Of a DNA stretch of 64,000 nt, positions 46,197 through 54,885 are shown piece by piece. A program made the position numbers and the translations under genes. This stretch comes from Candidatus Methylomicrobium oryzae (lineage in GTDB: Bacteria > Pseudomonadota > Gammaproteobacteria > Methylococcales > Methylomonadaceae). Each line of letters begins with the position of its first letter. Positions within the stretch are counted from its first letter, which is position 1. Where the stretch lies: NCBI RefSeq assembly GCF_016745425.1, contig NZ_JAERVK010000001.1, positions 353,733 to 417,732 on the forward strand. The letters run 5' to 3'. The notes below the pieces were generated by a model, which was given only the letters and a program-made list of their open reading frames with translations, was not told where the DNA came from and ran no database searches.

Positions 46197-46648
46197 TGTT
46201 TGATGAATTACGCGACCTTTACCAGGAGGTCATTTTCGATCACAACCGCAACCCGCGCAATTTTCGGGTAATGGAAGACGCCGACCGGCAGGTGGAAGGC
46301 TTCAATCCCTTGTGCGGCGACCGCCTGACGCTGTACCTGAAAATGGACGGCGAGGTGATCAAGGATGTCAGTTTCCAGGGCTCGGGCTGTGCGATTTCGA
46401 CTGCGTCGGTGTCGCTGATGACCGAGATCATCAAGGGAATGACCGAACAGCAAGCCGCAGAACTGTTCAAAAAATTCCACGAAATGACGACCGGTAAGGA
46501 TGAGAATCTGCAGCTCGAAGCGCTCGGCAAGCTGGCCGTGCTGGCCGGCGTCAGGGAATATCCGGCGCGCGTGAAGTGCGCGACTCTGGCCTGGCACACG
46601 CTCGATGCGGCGCTGAAGAATCAGCATACGCCGGTTTCGACGGAGTGA
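46196..46648 (+). CDS. sufU: SufU-type sulfur-transfer / scaffold protein
   Basis: 150 residues, IscU/NifU-N fold. Conserved Cys40 followed by Gly-Asp (Asp42), Cys65 and Cys128 are the metal/sulfur ligands. The insertion between Cys65 and Cys128 (about 60 residues, longer than IscU) is typical of SufU, which accepts sulfur from SufS via a zinc site. ATG overlaps the sufS stop, so the two partners are coupled. Confidence 0.92.
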   Translation: MFDELRDLYQEVIFDHNRNPRNFRVMEDADRQVEGFNPLCGDRLTLYLKMDGEVIKDVSFQGSGCAISTASVSLMTEIIKGMTEQQAAELFKKFHEMTTGKDENLQLEALGKLAVLAGVREYPARVKCATLAWHTLDAALKNQHTPVSTE

Positions 46649-46697
46649 CGTTTTTTTCGAATCGCATTCGTAGCGGACATCCCCGTTCGATGGGTCG

Positions 46698-47483
46698 ATG
46701 AGTGGGCCGGTTTCCGTATATGCCGGCAAACTTGCCGTGCTGTATGAAGGACAGGGAGATGTGTGCCTTTTCCGGCAACTGGCAGAGCGTCTGGACGTTC
46801 CGCTGCGCAGCGTTGGAACTGCCGATTTCGGTGGGCAGGAGGCTTTCTTTCTGAGCTGGCGCGACGGCTGCCTGAAGCTGCTGGACCGCGAGCTGCTGAA
46901 AGCCGGCGGCCTTATGGTCGAGGTCGAACCGCGCGCCGGCGAGCAGCGTTCCTGGCCTGCGCCGAAGCAGGGGCCTCTCGCGCAGGCACTGGGCCGCAAG
47001 ACCCAAACGGTTGTCGATGCGACGACCGGCTGGGGGCAGGATGCGTTGCATATTTTCCGGATGGGGTACGAGCTGACTTGTCTGGAACGCTCGCCGGTGA
47101 TGGCCGAATTGCTGGCCGACGGTTTCCGCCGGCTGGCGGAACTGGACTGGACGCAAAGGCTGGGGCTGGTGCCGCCCCGATTGATTCGGGGCGATGCAAT
47201 TGCGATCCTGACGAATCTCGACAGCAGGCCGGATTGTATTTATCTCGATCCGATGTTCCCGCCCAAACGCAAAAAATCCGCGCTCGCAAAAAAGTCGATG
47301 AGGGTGCTGCGCGACCTTTTGGGTGATGATCAGGACAAGGAACAATTATTCGAAGCGGCGTTTAAAGCAGCCGGCAAGCGGGTCGTCGTCAAGAGCCCCG
47401 ATTACGCCGAACCGCTCGGCGGCAAGCCGAACGAGAGTTTTCAAGGGAAATTGCTGCGTTACGATGTTTATTTGAAAAGCTAG
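46698..47483 (+). CDS. rsmJ: 16S rRNA m2G1516 methyltransferase RsmJ
   Basis: 261 residues. SAM-dependent methylase with motif I VVDATTGWGQDALHIF, LTCLERSPVMAELL and the target-base motif YLDPMFPPKRKKSALAKKSM, followed by VVVKSPDYAEPLGGKPNESF, the RsmJ/YhiQ signature. Modifies helix 45 region of 16S rRNA. Forty-nine bases after sufU; no functional tie to SUF is known. Confidence 0.94.
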   Translation: MSGPVSVYAGKLAVLYEGQGDVCLFRQLAERLDVPLRSVGTADFGGQEAFFLSWRDGCLKLLDRELLKAGGLMVEVEPRAGEQRSWPAPKQGPLAQALGRKTQTVVDATTGWGQDALHIFRMGYELTCLERSPVMAELLADGFRRLAELDWTQRLGLVPPRLIRGDAIAILTNLDSRPDCIYLDPMFPPKRKKSALAKKSMRVLRDLLGDDQDKEQLFEAAFKAAGKRVVVKSPDYAEPLGGKPNESFQGKLLRYDVYLKS

Positions 47484-47500
47484 AAAAACAGGTACTGCTG

Positions 47501-47821
47501 ATGACGGAATGGGTTGATGTTTGCGGGCAGAATGCCCTGGCAGACGGCGAAAATGTAGTTGTCGAGGTCGACGGAACCGATGTGGCGGTGTTCCGGATCG
47601 AGGGCTGCTATTACGCGATCGAAGACGTTTGTACGCATGACGGCGCGGAGATCGCCAGCGGCGAACTGGACGGCGACCAGATCATTTGTCCGCGCCACGG
47701 CGCAAGATTTTGCGTGAAGACCGGTGCGGTATTGTCTCCGCCGGCTTACGAGGATATTCATGCTTTTCCGGTACGCATTGAAGACGGAAGAATTCAGGTA
47801 CGGGATGACCGCTGGGATTGA
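47501..47821 (+). CDS. Rieske-type [2Fe-2S] ferredoxin
   Basis: 106 residues. Cluster ligands are Cys44 and His46 in DVCTHDGAEI, and Cys63 and His66 in IICPRHGARF. Soluble, no signal peptide. Belongs to the ferredoxin-like branch found with NirD or aromatic dioxygenases and commonly encoded beside suf genes. It could feed electrons into cluster assembly or a nearby oxygenase; neither is shown. Eighteen bases after rsmJ. Confidence 0.9.
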   Translation: MTEWVDVCGQNALADGENVVVEVDGTDVAVFRIEGCYYAIEDVCTHDGAEIASGELDGDQIICPRHGARFCVKTGAVLSPPAYEDIHAFPVRIEDGRIQVRDDRWD

Positions 47822-47892
47822 TCTTGCGCAGATGTATCTATAAATTTAAGAGTTTTTATTCTCAACCATAACATCAAATTCAAGGAAAACTC

Positions 47893-48153
47893 ATGTTAGG
47901 CGAAAAACACCATCTGTCGATCGAATTCCCCGAATTCCGCGAGCAGATTCATCTTCTGAAAACGACTGATCCGGAGTTCGAAAAACTCCATCAGGAATAC
48001 GACGAACTTAACGACGAAATCCGCCGTACCGAGCTCGAAATCGAGGCGCATTCGGACGAGTTTTTGGAGAATTTGAAAAAGCGCCGCGTACAGTTGAAGG
48101 ATACGCTGTACGGAATGTTGAAAAAGGCCGCGGAAGAATCGGTAGAAAGCTGA
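47893..48153 (+). CDS. YdcH family protein (DUF465)
   Basis: 86 residues, one long charged helical hairpin: FPEFREQIHLLKTTDPEFEK, LHQEYDELNDEIRRTELEIE and LKKRRVQLKDTLYGMLKKA. This is the DUF465/YdcH pattern; function unknown. Followed by a strong terminator at 48195-48224. Confidence 0.9.
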   Translation: MLGEKHHLSIEFPEFREQIHLLKTTDPEFEKLHQEYDELNDEIRRTELEIEAHSDEFLENLKKRRVQLKDTLYGMLKKAAEESVES

Positions 48154-48194
48154 GAAAGCTTAATTTTAGCGATAAATACATTACTTCAGTAAAC

Positions 48195-48224
48195 AAAAAG
48201 GGTACGTAACCGTACCCTTTTTTA
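48195..48224. terminator. Bidirectional intrinsic terminator
   Basis: aaaaagggtacg / cgtaccctttttt with a 4-base loop: a 12-base stem with A-run and T-run on opposite sides. Ends ydcH on the plus strand and the small membrane protein on the minus strand. Confidence 0.88.
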
Positions 48225-48247
48225 TTTTGCTCGAGATATAAGGGCGG

Positions 48248-48430
48248 TCATGGGTTTCCCACCTTGTGGAGGATGAGTTCGCTTATCTGAAGAATCCCAA
48301 CTATTAAGAACGCCGATGCCCCGACAAATGACCTCATGCGGAAGCCGTTTTTTAGCTGAATCGTTGTCACGGTACTCTGACCGATGGGGAGGGAGACGGT
48401 CGGTCGTTCGAGGATCAGTGGCGCGGACAT
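48248..48430 (-). CDS. Possible small membrane protein
   Basis: 60 residues, MSAPLILERPTVSLPIGQST at the start and one hydrophobic segment (MRSFVGASAFLIVGILQISE) before a short tail. A good GGAG lies about 9 bases before the ATG and the DUF423 gene ends 26 bases upstream, so co-transcription is plausible. No recognisable family. A longer overlapping frame on the same strand (48222-48539) has no protein-like character. Confidence 0.4.
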   Translation of the reverse strand: MSAPLILERPTVSLPIGQSTVTTIQLKNGFRMRSFVGASAFLIVGILQISELILHKVGNP

Positions 48431-48456
48431 TCAGGTTTTCTCCAAGAATAGGCTTT

Positions 48457-48894
48457 TTATCCCAATCGTCCCGTTTTTCCTGTACTTTTGGGTTCATGAA
48501 GTTTTGAATAACGCCCGCTAGGCGGGATTCGAGCCGCATAAACGGCCAGCAGCAGCCAGGCGAGCAAAAAGCTGACGCCTCCGAAAGGCGTGATAATTCC
48601 GAGCTCTTTTTTGTCCATGATCGCGAGCAGGTACAGACTGCCCGAGAATAGCACGGTGCCGATCAGCATCAGCCAGCCGGCCCAGTTCAACAGTTTGGAT
48701 TCGGGTTCGTGCCGGCGGACCAGAGCGATTCCGATCAAGCCCAGCGCATGCCACATCTGATAGCTTACGCCGGTCTGGTAGACCGCCAGCATTTCCGGGC
48801 TGATCATATTTTTCAGACCGTGTGCGCCGAATGCGCCCATGCCCACGCCGACCAAGGCGCTGAGCGCCCCGAAAAATAAAAAACTCGATTGCAT
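48457..48894 (-). CDS. DUF423 family membrane protein
   Basis: 145 residues with four membrane helices: FFGALSALVGVGMGAFGAHG, SYQMWHALGLIGIALVRRHE, WLMLIGTVLFSGSLYLLAIM and TPFGGVSFLLAWLLLAVYAA. Hallmark GAFGAHG and TPFGG motifs of DUF423. About 20 residues follow the normal end of the family; the extension begins in a cccgcctagcggg hairpin, suggesting that a small change near the original stop added the tail. Function unknown. One base from the moaB stop. Confidence 0.88.
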   Translation of the reverse strand: MQSSFLFFGALSALVGVGMGAFGAHGLKNMISPEMLAVYQTGVSYQMWHALGLIGIALVRRHEPESKLLNWAGWLMLIGTVLFSGSLYLLAIMDKKELGIITPFGGVSFLLAWLLLAVYAARIPPSGRYSKLHEPKSTGKTGRLG

Positions 48895-48895
48895 G

Positions 48896-49411
48896 TCAGG
48901 TTTCCAGAAGTCTCGGCATCAGTTGAACGAGGTTGCAGGGTTTGGTGCGGAAGTCGAGCTGATCTTTGATCAGATGATCCCAGGCGGTGCGGCAGGCGCC
49001 GGACGAACCGGGCAGGCAGAAGAGGTAAGTGCCGTTCGCAACGCCGGCGAGCGCGCGCGACTGGATCGTCGAGGTCTTGATGTCCTGATAAGACAGCATC
49101 CGGAAGGTTTCGCCGAAGCCGTCGAGCACCTTATCCAGCAGCGGCTTGACCGCTTCGGGCGTGCCGTCGCGGCCGGTCACCCCGGTGCCGCCGGTGGTGA
49201 GAACCACATTCACCTGGTGATCGGCAATCCATTGCGAGACGACCGCGCGTATCCGGTAGATATCGTCGGGCACGATTTTTTTTTCGATGATGCGATGGCC
49301 GGCGTCCGCCGCCCGTTCGGTCAGCGTCTTGCCGGAAATGTCGTCAGCTTCGGTACGCGTGTCCGAGACGACCAATACCGCGATGTTTAAAGGAATGAAA
49401 GCGTTCGTCAT
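48896..49411 (-). CDS. moaB: Molybdenum cofactor biosynthesis protein MoaB
   Basis: 171 residues, MogA/MoaB fold: AVLVVSDTRTEADDISGKTL, VVLTTGGTGVTGRDGTPEAV and FCLPGSSGACRTAW, with the molybdopterin-binding GGTG and PGS loops. Adenylylates molybdopterin or replaces MogA. No other Mo-cofactor genes are nearby. The hairpin at 49429-49469 lies just upstream. Confidence 0.94.
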   Translation of the reverse strand: MTNAFIPLNIAVLVVSDTRTEADDISGKTLTERAADAGHRIIEKKIVPDDIYRIRAVVSQWIADHQVNVVLTTGGTGVTGRDGTPEAVKPLLDKVLDGFGETFRMLSYQDIKTSTIQSRALAGVANGTYLFCLPGSSGACRTAWDHLIKDQLDFRTKPCNLVQLMPRLLET

Positions 49412-49428
49412 CGGTAGAAAGTTGATGT

Positions 49429-49469
49429 GCTGGTATGCGGGTTATCGAAACCCGCATAGGGTAACCAGC
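49429..49469. repeat. Palindromic repeat between degQ-like gene and moaB
   Basis: gctggt-atgcgggttatcg then aaacccgcat-...-accagc: inner arms of 9-10 bases and outer arms of 6. No T-run, so not a simple intrinsic terminator. Confidence 0.65.
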
Positions 49470-49477
49470 ATTTGCGT

Positions 49478-50842
49478 TTATCGCAAGACGACAAAGAAGC
49501 CTTCCTGGCCGCGCTGAATATTGATCATTAACGGCGAATTCGGATCGGCGGCCTGTTTCAGTTCGTCCAGGCTGTGCACGCGGTAACGGTTGGCGGTCAC
49601 GATCACGTCGCCGGGCCTGAGGCCGACGCGCCACGCGTAGGAGGCGGTATTGATCTTTTCGATCAGGATGCCTTCGACTTGATCTTTTGGGGTGGCGCCC
49701 AAAATCGTGCCTTTCAGGGTCGGATGCAGTTTCTCGCCGTTCAAATGCGGGCGTTCGGGCTTGCCGATGGTTGCGGTGGCCTGTTTTCTTTCGTTGCCGC
49801 GGTAGAACTCGATGTTTACCTCATCGCCGATCTGCATCAGGCCGACGATATTGCGGATTTCGTGGCTGTTCCTGATCGGCTTGCCGTTGGCCGCAACGAT
49901 CACGTCGCCCGGTTCCAGGCCGGCTTTCGCGGCGGGCGAATTGCTTTCGATCCGGCTGATCACCGCGCCCTGATGATTGGTCAGATTGAAGGCTTTGATC
50001 AGGTCGGGCGTCAAGTCTTGCGTCGTGACGCCCAGCAGCCCGCGGCGCACTTCACCGTGTTTGACCAGGGAGTCCATAATACTTGCGACCATGTTCGAGG
50101 GGATCGCGAAGCCGATCCCGACGTTGCCGCCGCTTGGCGCCAGGATCGCGGTATTCATCCCGATAAATTCGCCGTTCAAGTTGACCAATGCGCCGCCCGA
50201 GTTGCCGGGGTTAATCGAGGCGTCGGTCTGAATGAAGTCTTCATAGCCTTCGATGCCCAGTCCTGAACGGCCCAGCGCGCTGATGATCCCCGAGGTGACC
50301 GTCTGGCCGAGGCCGAACGGGTTGCCGATCGCGACAACGAAATCGCCGACTCGGAGCTGGCTCGAGTCGGCCATCGGCAGTTCGGTCAGGTTGTCGCCCG
50401 GAATCTGGACGACCGCCACATCGGCTTCCGGATCGGCGCCGACCAGGCGGGCGTCGAGCTGGCGTCCGTCGCTCAGAGTGACCATGATCTTGTCCGCTTT
50501 ATCGATCACATGGTTATTGGTCAGCACATAGCCCTTGCTGCTGTTGATAATCACGCCGGAACCGAGGCTGTTTTTCTGCTGCTGACGGGGCGATTGATTG
50601 GGCAGATTGAAAAAATGTCGGAAAAAAGGGTCTTGCAGTAAAGGATTTTCCTCGACCTCGATTTTGGTGGTGGTCGAAATATTGACCACGGCAGGCATGC
50701 TTTTTTCCAACATCGGCGCCAGCGAAGGCATACTCTGGCCGCCCAGGAAAGCAGGCAGTCCGGCTGTCGCGGGAGCGCTGATTCCGAGGCTGGCCGTTAA
50801 AAGAAGCGGTATCGCGTACTGTTTTCCAAATTTTTTTCTCAT
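49478..50842 (-). CDS. Do-type periplasmic serine protease (DegP/MucD family)
   Basis: 454 residues from MRKKFGKQY with a signal peptide to about residue 28. Catalytic triad His111 (TNNHVID), Asp141 (EADVAVVQI) and Ser215 (NPGNSGGALV). Two PDZ domains follow, from about 260 (LLGVTTQDLTPDLIKAFNLT) and about 365 (LKGTILGATPKD...). Removes or refolds damaged envelope proteins. Closest in outline to DegQ/MucD. An ATG ten codons upstream is in frame but spoils the signal peptide. Confidence 0.94.
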   Translation of the reverse strand: MRKKFGKQYAIPLLLTASLGISAPATAGLPAFLGGQSMPSLAPMLEKSMPAVVNISTTTKIEVEENPLLQDPFFRHFFNLPNQSPRQQQKNSLGSGVIINSSKGYVLTNNHVIDKADKIMVTLSDGRQLDARLVGADPEADVAVVQIPGDNLTELPMADSSQLRVGDFVVAIGNPFGLGQTVTSGIISALGRSGLGIEGYEDFIQTDASINPGNSGGALVNLNGEFIGMNTAILAPSGGNVGIGFAIPSNMVASIMDSLVKHGEVRRGLLGVTTQDLTPDLIKAFNLTNHQGAVISRIESNSPAAKAGLEPGDVIVAANGKPIRNSHEIRNIVGLMQIGDEVNIEFYRGNERKQATATIGKPERPHLNGEKLHPTLKGTILGATPKDQVEGILIEKINTASYAWRVGLRPGDVIVTANRYRVHSLDELKQAADPNSPLMINIQRGQEGFFVVLR

Positions 50843-51047
50843 ACGGATTCTCAAGCGGGTTAAACGAGGCAATAGACAATATAAGATCGAAAACGTTTAA
50901 AACAAGGCCGAAATATGGAGTCTTTCGCATAATAAAAACTTTATTGTTTCGGTGCGGCGTGCTATTTTTTCGGTATTCCGGCAGGATTTAAACGGGCGGT
51001 CTGATTCGAGTCCTGCGCGAATGCTGCTAATCGCATTTAATGGGCTT

Positions 51048-52388
51048 ATGGCGGTAGATGTAAATTCAGAGGATGCCGTGCGCATTCGAAAACTGGTTCC
51101 TTTGGCGACCTTGCCGGGGCCATTATTTAATGACTTGTGCAATGAAATCACGGTAGAAGAAATCAGGGATGCCTTGCTATTTAAAAAAGGCGATACCAAA
51201 AACGATTTATTCTACCTGCTTGAAGGCGAAGTGGTGCTGCAGGCTGAAGGATTAGTCATCGAAGTGGTTTCGTCCGCACACGAGTCTGCCAAGTTTGCCC
51301 TGGCGCATCAATTGCCGAGAAAGATCGATGCGTTCGCTAAGGGCGTAGTCCGGTTCGTCAGGGTGGATGCGGAAAAGGCCAATAATCCTCCGGCGCTGGA
51401 ATATAAGGAAGAGAGCGAAATGGTGGTGGTTGAAGAGGAAATTGACGAAAACTCGGGTGACTGGATGACGATACTGCTGAAATTACCGATTTTTCAGCGG
51501 TTGCCTCCGGCTAATTTGCAGAAAATCCTGCTTGCCTTGGAAGAGGTGGCGGTGGTCAAGGGAGAGGTGATCATCGAGCAGGGCGCCGAGGGGGATTACT
51601 TTTATTTTTTGAAAAGCGGCCAATGCGAGATTTCGCGGAAGCCGACGCCGATCTCGAAATCTATTCGGCTCGCCGTGCTCGAAAAAGGCGAGATTTTCGG
51701 CGAGGATGCATTGATTAGCGGTGCGCCGCGGACGGTTTCGGTGACAGCCTTGACCGATGTGACCGTATTGCGTCTGGACAAGAACCGGTTCGTCGCCCTG
51801 ATCAAAAAGCCTTCTTTGGTTTTCGTCAGCTACGAGGAGGTGGCGGCGTTGCGGGATGAGGGCGCTGCTGTGCTGGATCTTCGGCCGTTGGACGAATTCG
51901 AGCAGGGCCATATCGAAGGCAGCGTCAATGTGCAGTTTTTTTCTTTACGGATGCAGCTTAAAAGTTTGAATCGGGACAAACCGGTAATCGTGGTGTGCCG
52001 TAACGGACGCATCAGCGAGGCGGGGGCTTTTTTTCTGTTGAAGCACCGGTTTAAGGCATTCATCCTGAAAGGAGGAATGGAAACCGTAGTCGAAGCATCC
52101 AAGGAAGAGTCAGTCGAAAGCCGGAGCGAGACGAAGGCCGAGGTGCCTTTTCAAGTAGAGGAAAGCAGTCCGATGCCGGAGGAACGGGATGCCGGCGCCA
52201 CCCCGAATGAACAGTTTCTAAAGCTCAAAAAGGAAAATGAAATGCTGCGCCGTACGGTCAAGCAGCTGAATGACAGATGCAGCAAACTGGATGAGGAAAA
52301 GAAACAGATCGAAGATCGTTTTGCGACGCTGTCCAGGCATTTCGAGCAATTAAAACACATGCTCCAGAAACTCAAAAACAACACGTAA
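51048..52388 (+). CDS. Cyclic-nucleotide-binding / rhodanese / coiled-coil protein
   Basis: 446 residues from MAVDVNSEDAVRIRKLVPL; ATGs at 50952 and 51021 are in frame, and the choice is uncertain. The domains, in order, are: a first cNMP-like domain (about 20-115) in which the phosphate-binding cassette is not evident; a second, fuller one (about 145-265) with EQGAEGDYFYFLKSGQCEIS and KGEIFGEDALISGAPRTVSV; and a rhodanese domain (about 270-360) with active Cys in VVCRNGRISEAGAFFLLKH. It ends in an acidic linker and a C-terminal coiled coil (QFLKLKKENEMLRRTVKQLN...). No DNA-binding domain, so not a Crp-type regulator. A sensor or scaffold linking a nucleotide second messenger to sulfur chemistry is a guess. 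Confidence 0.8.
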   Translation: MAVDVNSEDAVRIRKLVPLATLPGPLFNDLCNEITVEEIRDALLFKKGDTKNDLFYLLEGEVVLQAEGLVIEVVSSAHESAKFALAHQLPRKIDAFAKGVVRFVRVDAEKANNPPALEYKEESEMVVVEEEIDENSGDWMTILLKLPIFQRLPPANLQKILLALEEVAVVKGEVIIEQGAEGDYFYFLKSGQCEISRKPTPISKSIRLAVLEKGEIFGEDALISGAPRTVSVTALTDVTVLRLDKNRFVALIKKPSLVFVSYEEVAALRDEGAAVLDLRPLDEFEQGHIEGSVNVQFFSLRMQLKSLNRDKPVIVVCRNGRISEAGAFFLLKHRFKAFILKGGMETVVEASKEESVESRSETKAEVPFQVEESSPMPEERDAGATPNEQFLKLKKENEMLRRTVKQLNDRCSKLDEEKKQIEDRFATLSRHFEQLKHMLQKLKNNT

Positions 52389-52419
52389 AAACCGCCCGGA
52401 CGAAACCGGGGGCAACAAG

Positions 52420-52441
52420 CTCCCGGCCAAGCCCGGGAGCG
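52420..52441. terminator. Hairpin between the cNMP-rhodanese gene and rpmG
   Basis: agctcccgg / cccgggagc-type arms around a short loop in the 68-base gap between convergent genes. No strong T-run; may end the plus-strand gene or rpmBG with partial efficiency. Confidence 0.4.
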
Positions 52442-52456
52442 GAAGCGGAAAGCGGC

Positions 52457-52612
52457 TTATTTGATTTTCGCTTCTTTATAGATCACGTGCTTGCGGACCA
52501 CCGGATCGAATTTTTTGATTTCCATCTTTTCGGGCATCGTTCTCTTGTTTTTGGTCGTGGTATAGAAATGACCGGTGCCTTCGGTAGAAACTAATTTGAT
52601 TTTATCGCGCAT
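52457..52612 (-). CDS. rpmG: 50S ribosomal protein L33
   Basis: 51 residues: [51 protein letters not shown]. This is the Cys-free (zinc-independent) form of L33, as the usual two Cys pairs are absent. Short, so easily missed. Follows rpmB by 11 bases, the conserved rpmB-rpmG pair. Confidence 0.95.
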   Translation of the reverse strand: MRDKIKLVSTEGTGHFYTTTKNKRTMPEKMEIKKFDPVVRKHVIYKEAKIK

Positions 52613-52623
52613 TTCCTATCTCC

Positions 52624-52860
52624 TTACACTTTCTCGCCACGGCTGCGCAGGTCGGCCAATACCGCGTCGATGCCTTTTTTATCGATGATCCGCATGCCTT
52701 TGGCCGAAATTCTCAGGCGAACCCAGCGGTTTTCGCTTTCCACCCAGAATCTGTGATGCTGCAGATTAGGCAAAAAACGGCGGTTGGTTTTGTTGTTTGC
52801 GTGGGAAACGTTGTTTCCGGTAACCGGGTGTTTGCCGGTTACTTGACAGACTCTGGACAT
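52624..52860 (-). CDS. rpmB: 50S ribosomal protein L28
   Basis: 78 residues from [20 protein letters not shown], then [19 protein letters not shown] and [20 protein letters not shown]. The family-typical start is the ATG at 52860; the nine codons upstream are rejected. Only one Cys near the start, hence no zinc ribbon. Co-transcribed with rpmG. Confidence 0.96.
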   Translation of the reverse strand: MSRVCQVTGKHPVTGNNVSHANNKTNRRFLPNLQHHRFWVESENRWVRLRISAKGMRIIDKKGIDAVLADLRSRGEKV

Positions 52861-52980
52861 GATTACCCTCAATATGCCTTGGTTCAAAGTTAATCTAACT
52901 TTATACCAAAATTTCTTTTCAAGGTAAATAACTCCCGATAAAATAAACCGGATGTTTCAAGCCAACGAACAAGGAAAACG

Positions 52981-53928
52981 ATGTCAATCAAGCTCGGCAT
53001 GGTGATGGATTCCATCCAGAAGATCAATATCAAAAAAGACACCAGCTTTGCGATGCTGCTCGAAGCGCAGGCCAGGGGCTGGGAGCTTCATTACATGGAA
53101 TTGAACGATCTTTACCTGCGTAACGGCCGGGCTTATGCGCGAACCCGCACGTTAACCGTACAGCGGGACCCGCAGCGCTGGTTCGAATTCCATCTCGAGC
53201 AGGATATACCGCTGGACCAGCTCGACGTGATCCTGATGCGCAAGGACCCGCCATTCGACCAGGAATACATTTATGCGACCTACCTTCTGGAACGTGCGGA
53301 AAATTTGGGGGTCTATGTCGTGAACAAACCGCAATCGCTACGTGATGCGAACGAGAAGTTGTTCACCGCCTGGTTTCCGCAATGCTGCGCCGAAACCTTG
53401 GTGGCGAGAGAGCCCGAACGGATTCGTCATTTTCTGTGCGAGCAGGAGGAAATTATTCTGAAACCGCTGGACGGTATGGGCGGCACTTCCATATTCCGCT
53501 TGCGCCGGAGCGACCCCAACCTGAGCGTGATACTGGAAACGATGACGCGATATAATACCCGCTACGTGATGGCGCAAAAATACTTGCCCGAAATCGTCGA
53601 CGGCGATAAGCGCATTTTGCTGGTCAACGGCGAAGCGGTGCCGTATGCGCTGGCCCGGATTCCGGCGCCCGGCGAAACGCGCGGCAATCTCGCGGCCGGC
53701 GGCCGCGCCGAGGGCCGGCCATTGACCGAACGCGATTGGTGGATCGCCGGACAGGTGGGTCCGACTTTGCGGGAAAAAGGCTTGGTCTTCGCCGGTATCG
53801 ATGTGATCGGCGACACCCTGACCGAAATCAACGTGACCAGCCCGACCTGCGTGCAGGAGCTGGACCGCGAATTCGGGCTGAATATCGCCGGAATGCTGAT
53901 GGACCATATCGAGAATGCAATCGCCTGA
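52981..53928 (+). CDS. gshB: Glutathione synthetase
   Basis: 315 residues, ATP-grasp ligase joining glycine to gamma-glutamylcysteine. Recognised by KLGMVMDSIQKINIKKDTSF, RKDPPFDQEYIYATYLLERA, ILKPLDGMGGTSIFRL (ATP grasp), GDKRILLVNGEAVPYALARI and FAGIDVIGDTLTEINVTSPT. Length and motifs match the E. coli-type enzyme. Heads the run gshB-tonB-yqgE-ruvX-pyrR-pyrB-pyrC'. Confidence 0.97.
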   Translation: MSIKLGMVMDSIQKINIKKDTSFAMLLEAQARGWELHYMELNDLYLRNGRAYARTRTLTVQRDPQRWFEFHLEQDIPLDQLDVILMRKDPPFDQEYIYATYLLERAENLGVYVVNKPQSLRDANEKLFTAWFPQCCAETLVAREPERIRHFLCEQEEIILKPLDGMGGTSIFRLRRSDPNLSVILETMTRYNTRYVMAQKYLPEIVDGDKRILLVNGEAVPYALARIPAPGETRGNLAAGGRAEGRPLTERDWWIAGQVGPTLREKGLVFAGIDVIGDTLTEINVTSPTCVQELDREFGLNIAGMLMDHIENAIA

Positions 53929-53929
53929 G

Positions 53930-54832
53930 ATGACGAGCCGCACCTTGTTCGAGCCCACGGTATCATCGGGTAACGATACGATTCTGGTTTTTTTATTCGT
54001 CGCAGCGGCCCTGCATATCCTGCTTATTTTGGGGGTTGATTTTTCGGCTCCAAAACCCGAAGAATTCAAGCGTTCGATCGAGATTACGCTGGTCGATACG
54101 CCAGCCAAGAAAGCGCCCAAACAGGCGAAAATGCTGGCGCAGGAAAATCAGGTCGGAGCCGGGCAACAGGACATCAAACCGAAACCGCAAGCCCAGAAAA
54201 TCGCAAATGAGGGCAATACCCCTCAAAGCAAGCATCTGGCAAGGGCCGAGCCGGAACCGCAGCAGAGTCATCCCAAGCCCAAGGTTCAGAAAAAAGTTCT
54301 GACCCAGCAGAAGGCCGAGAAAAAGGTCGCCGAGGCGGCCGTGAAACCGGCGCCCGAGAAAGAGCCTGTCGTCGAGCAGCGCCGTCATCCGATTCTGACG
54401 GCGGAGGCGCTGCAGGAACAGATCACTCAGCTGGGTACCGAAATCCGCGACAGCCAGCTGAGCGGCGAGCAAAGCAAGATCAAGTTCGTCAGCATGGTCA
54501 GTGCGCATAAATATCTGGCGGCGCAGTACCTGAAAGATTGGGAAAACAAGGTCGAAAGGATGGGAAACCGCAATTATCCCGAAGTCGCTTCGAAACGGAA
54601 TTTTTCGGCTACATTGACAATGGATGTAGGCATTAATGCCGACGGCAGCATCTACAGTATCCGGATCAATAAATCCTCGGGAATTCCGGAGCTGGACGAA
54701 GCGGCCAAGAATATCGTCCGGATGAGCGCCCCGTTCGCTCCTTTGCCCCAGGATTTGTTGAAGGAGTTGAATGTGCTGGTGATTACCCGGGTATGGAAAT
54801 TCTCCGATGAGTCGGGCATTACGACGCGTTAA
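53930..54832 (+). CDS. TonB-like energy transducer
   Basis: 300 residues from MTSRTLFEPTVSSG; an ATG at 53915 is possible. One N-terminal transmembrane helix (TILVFLFVAAALHILLILGV), a long Lys/Pro/Gln-rich periplasmic linker (about 40-150) and a C-terminal TonB domain (NYPEVASKRNFSATLTMDVG, IYSIRINKSSGIPELDEAAK). Transmits proton-motive force to outer-membrane receptors. This linear TonB between gshB and yqgE is the Pseudomonas-type arrangement. No exbBD here. Confidence 0.9.
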   Translation: MTSRTLFEPTVSSGNDTILVFLFVAAALHILLILGVDFSAPKPEEFKRSIEITLVDTPAKKAPKQAKMLAQENQVGAGQQDIKPKPQAQKIANEGNTPQSKHLARAEPEPQQSHPKPKVQKKVLTQQKAEKKVAEAAVKPAPEKEPVVEQRRHPILTAEALQEQITQLGTEIRDSQLSGEQSKIKFVSMVSAHKYLAAQYLKDWENKVERMGNRNYPEVASKRNFSATLTMDVGINADGSIYSIRINKSSGIPELDEAAKNIVRMSAPFAPLPQDLLKELNVLVITRVWKFSDESGITTR

Positions 54833-54885
54833 AGACACGTTAAACAGGTGCGGTTTGTCCAGTAACCTTAGATAGAGTGATAGCC

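Noticed and set aside
48222..48539. 105-codon open frame on the minus strand over the DUF423 end
   Set aside because: No ribosome site, overlaps both the DUF423 end and a terminator, and has no family features. The alternative frame at 48248-48430 is more plausible.
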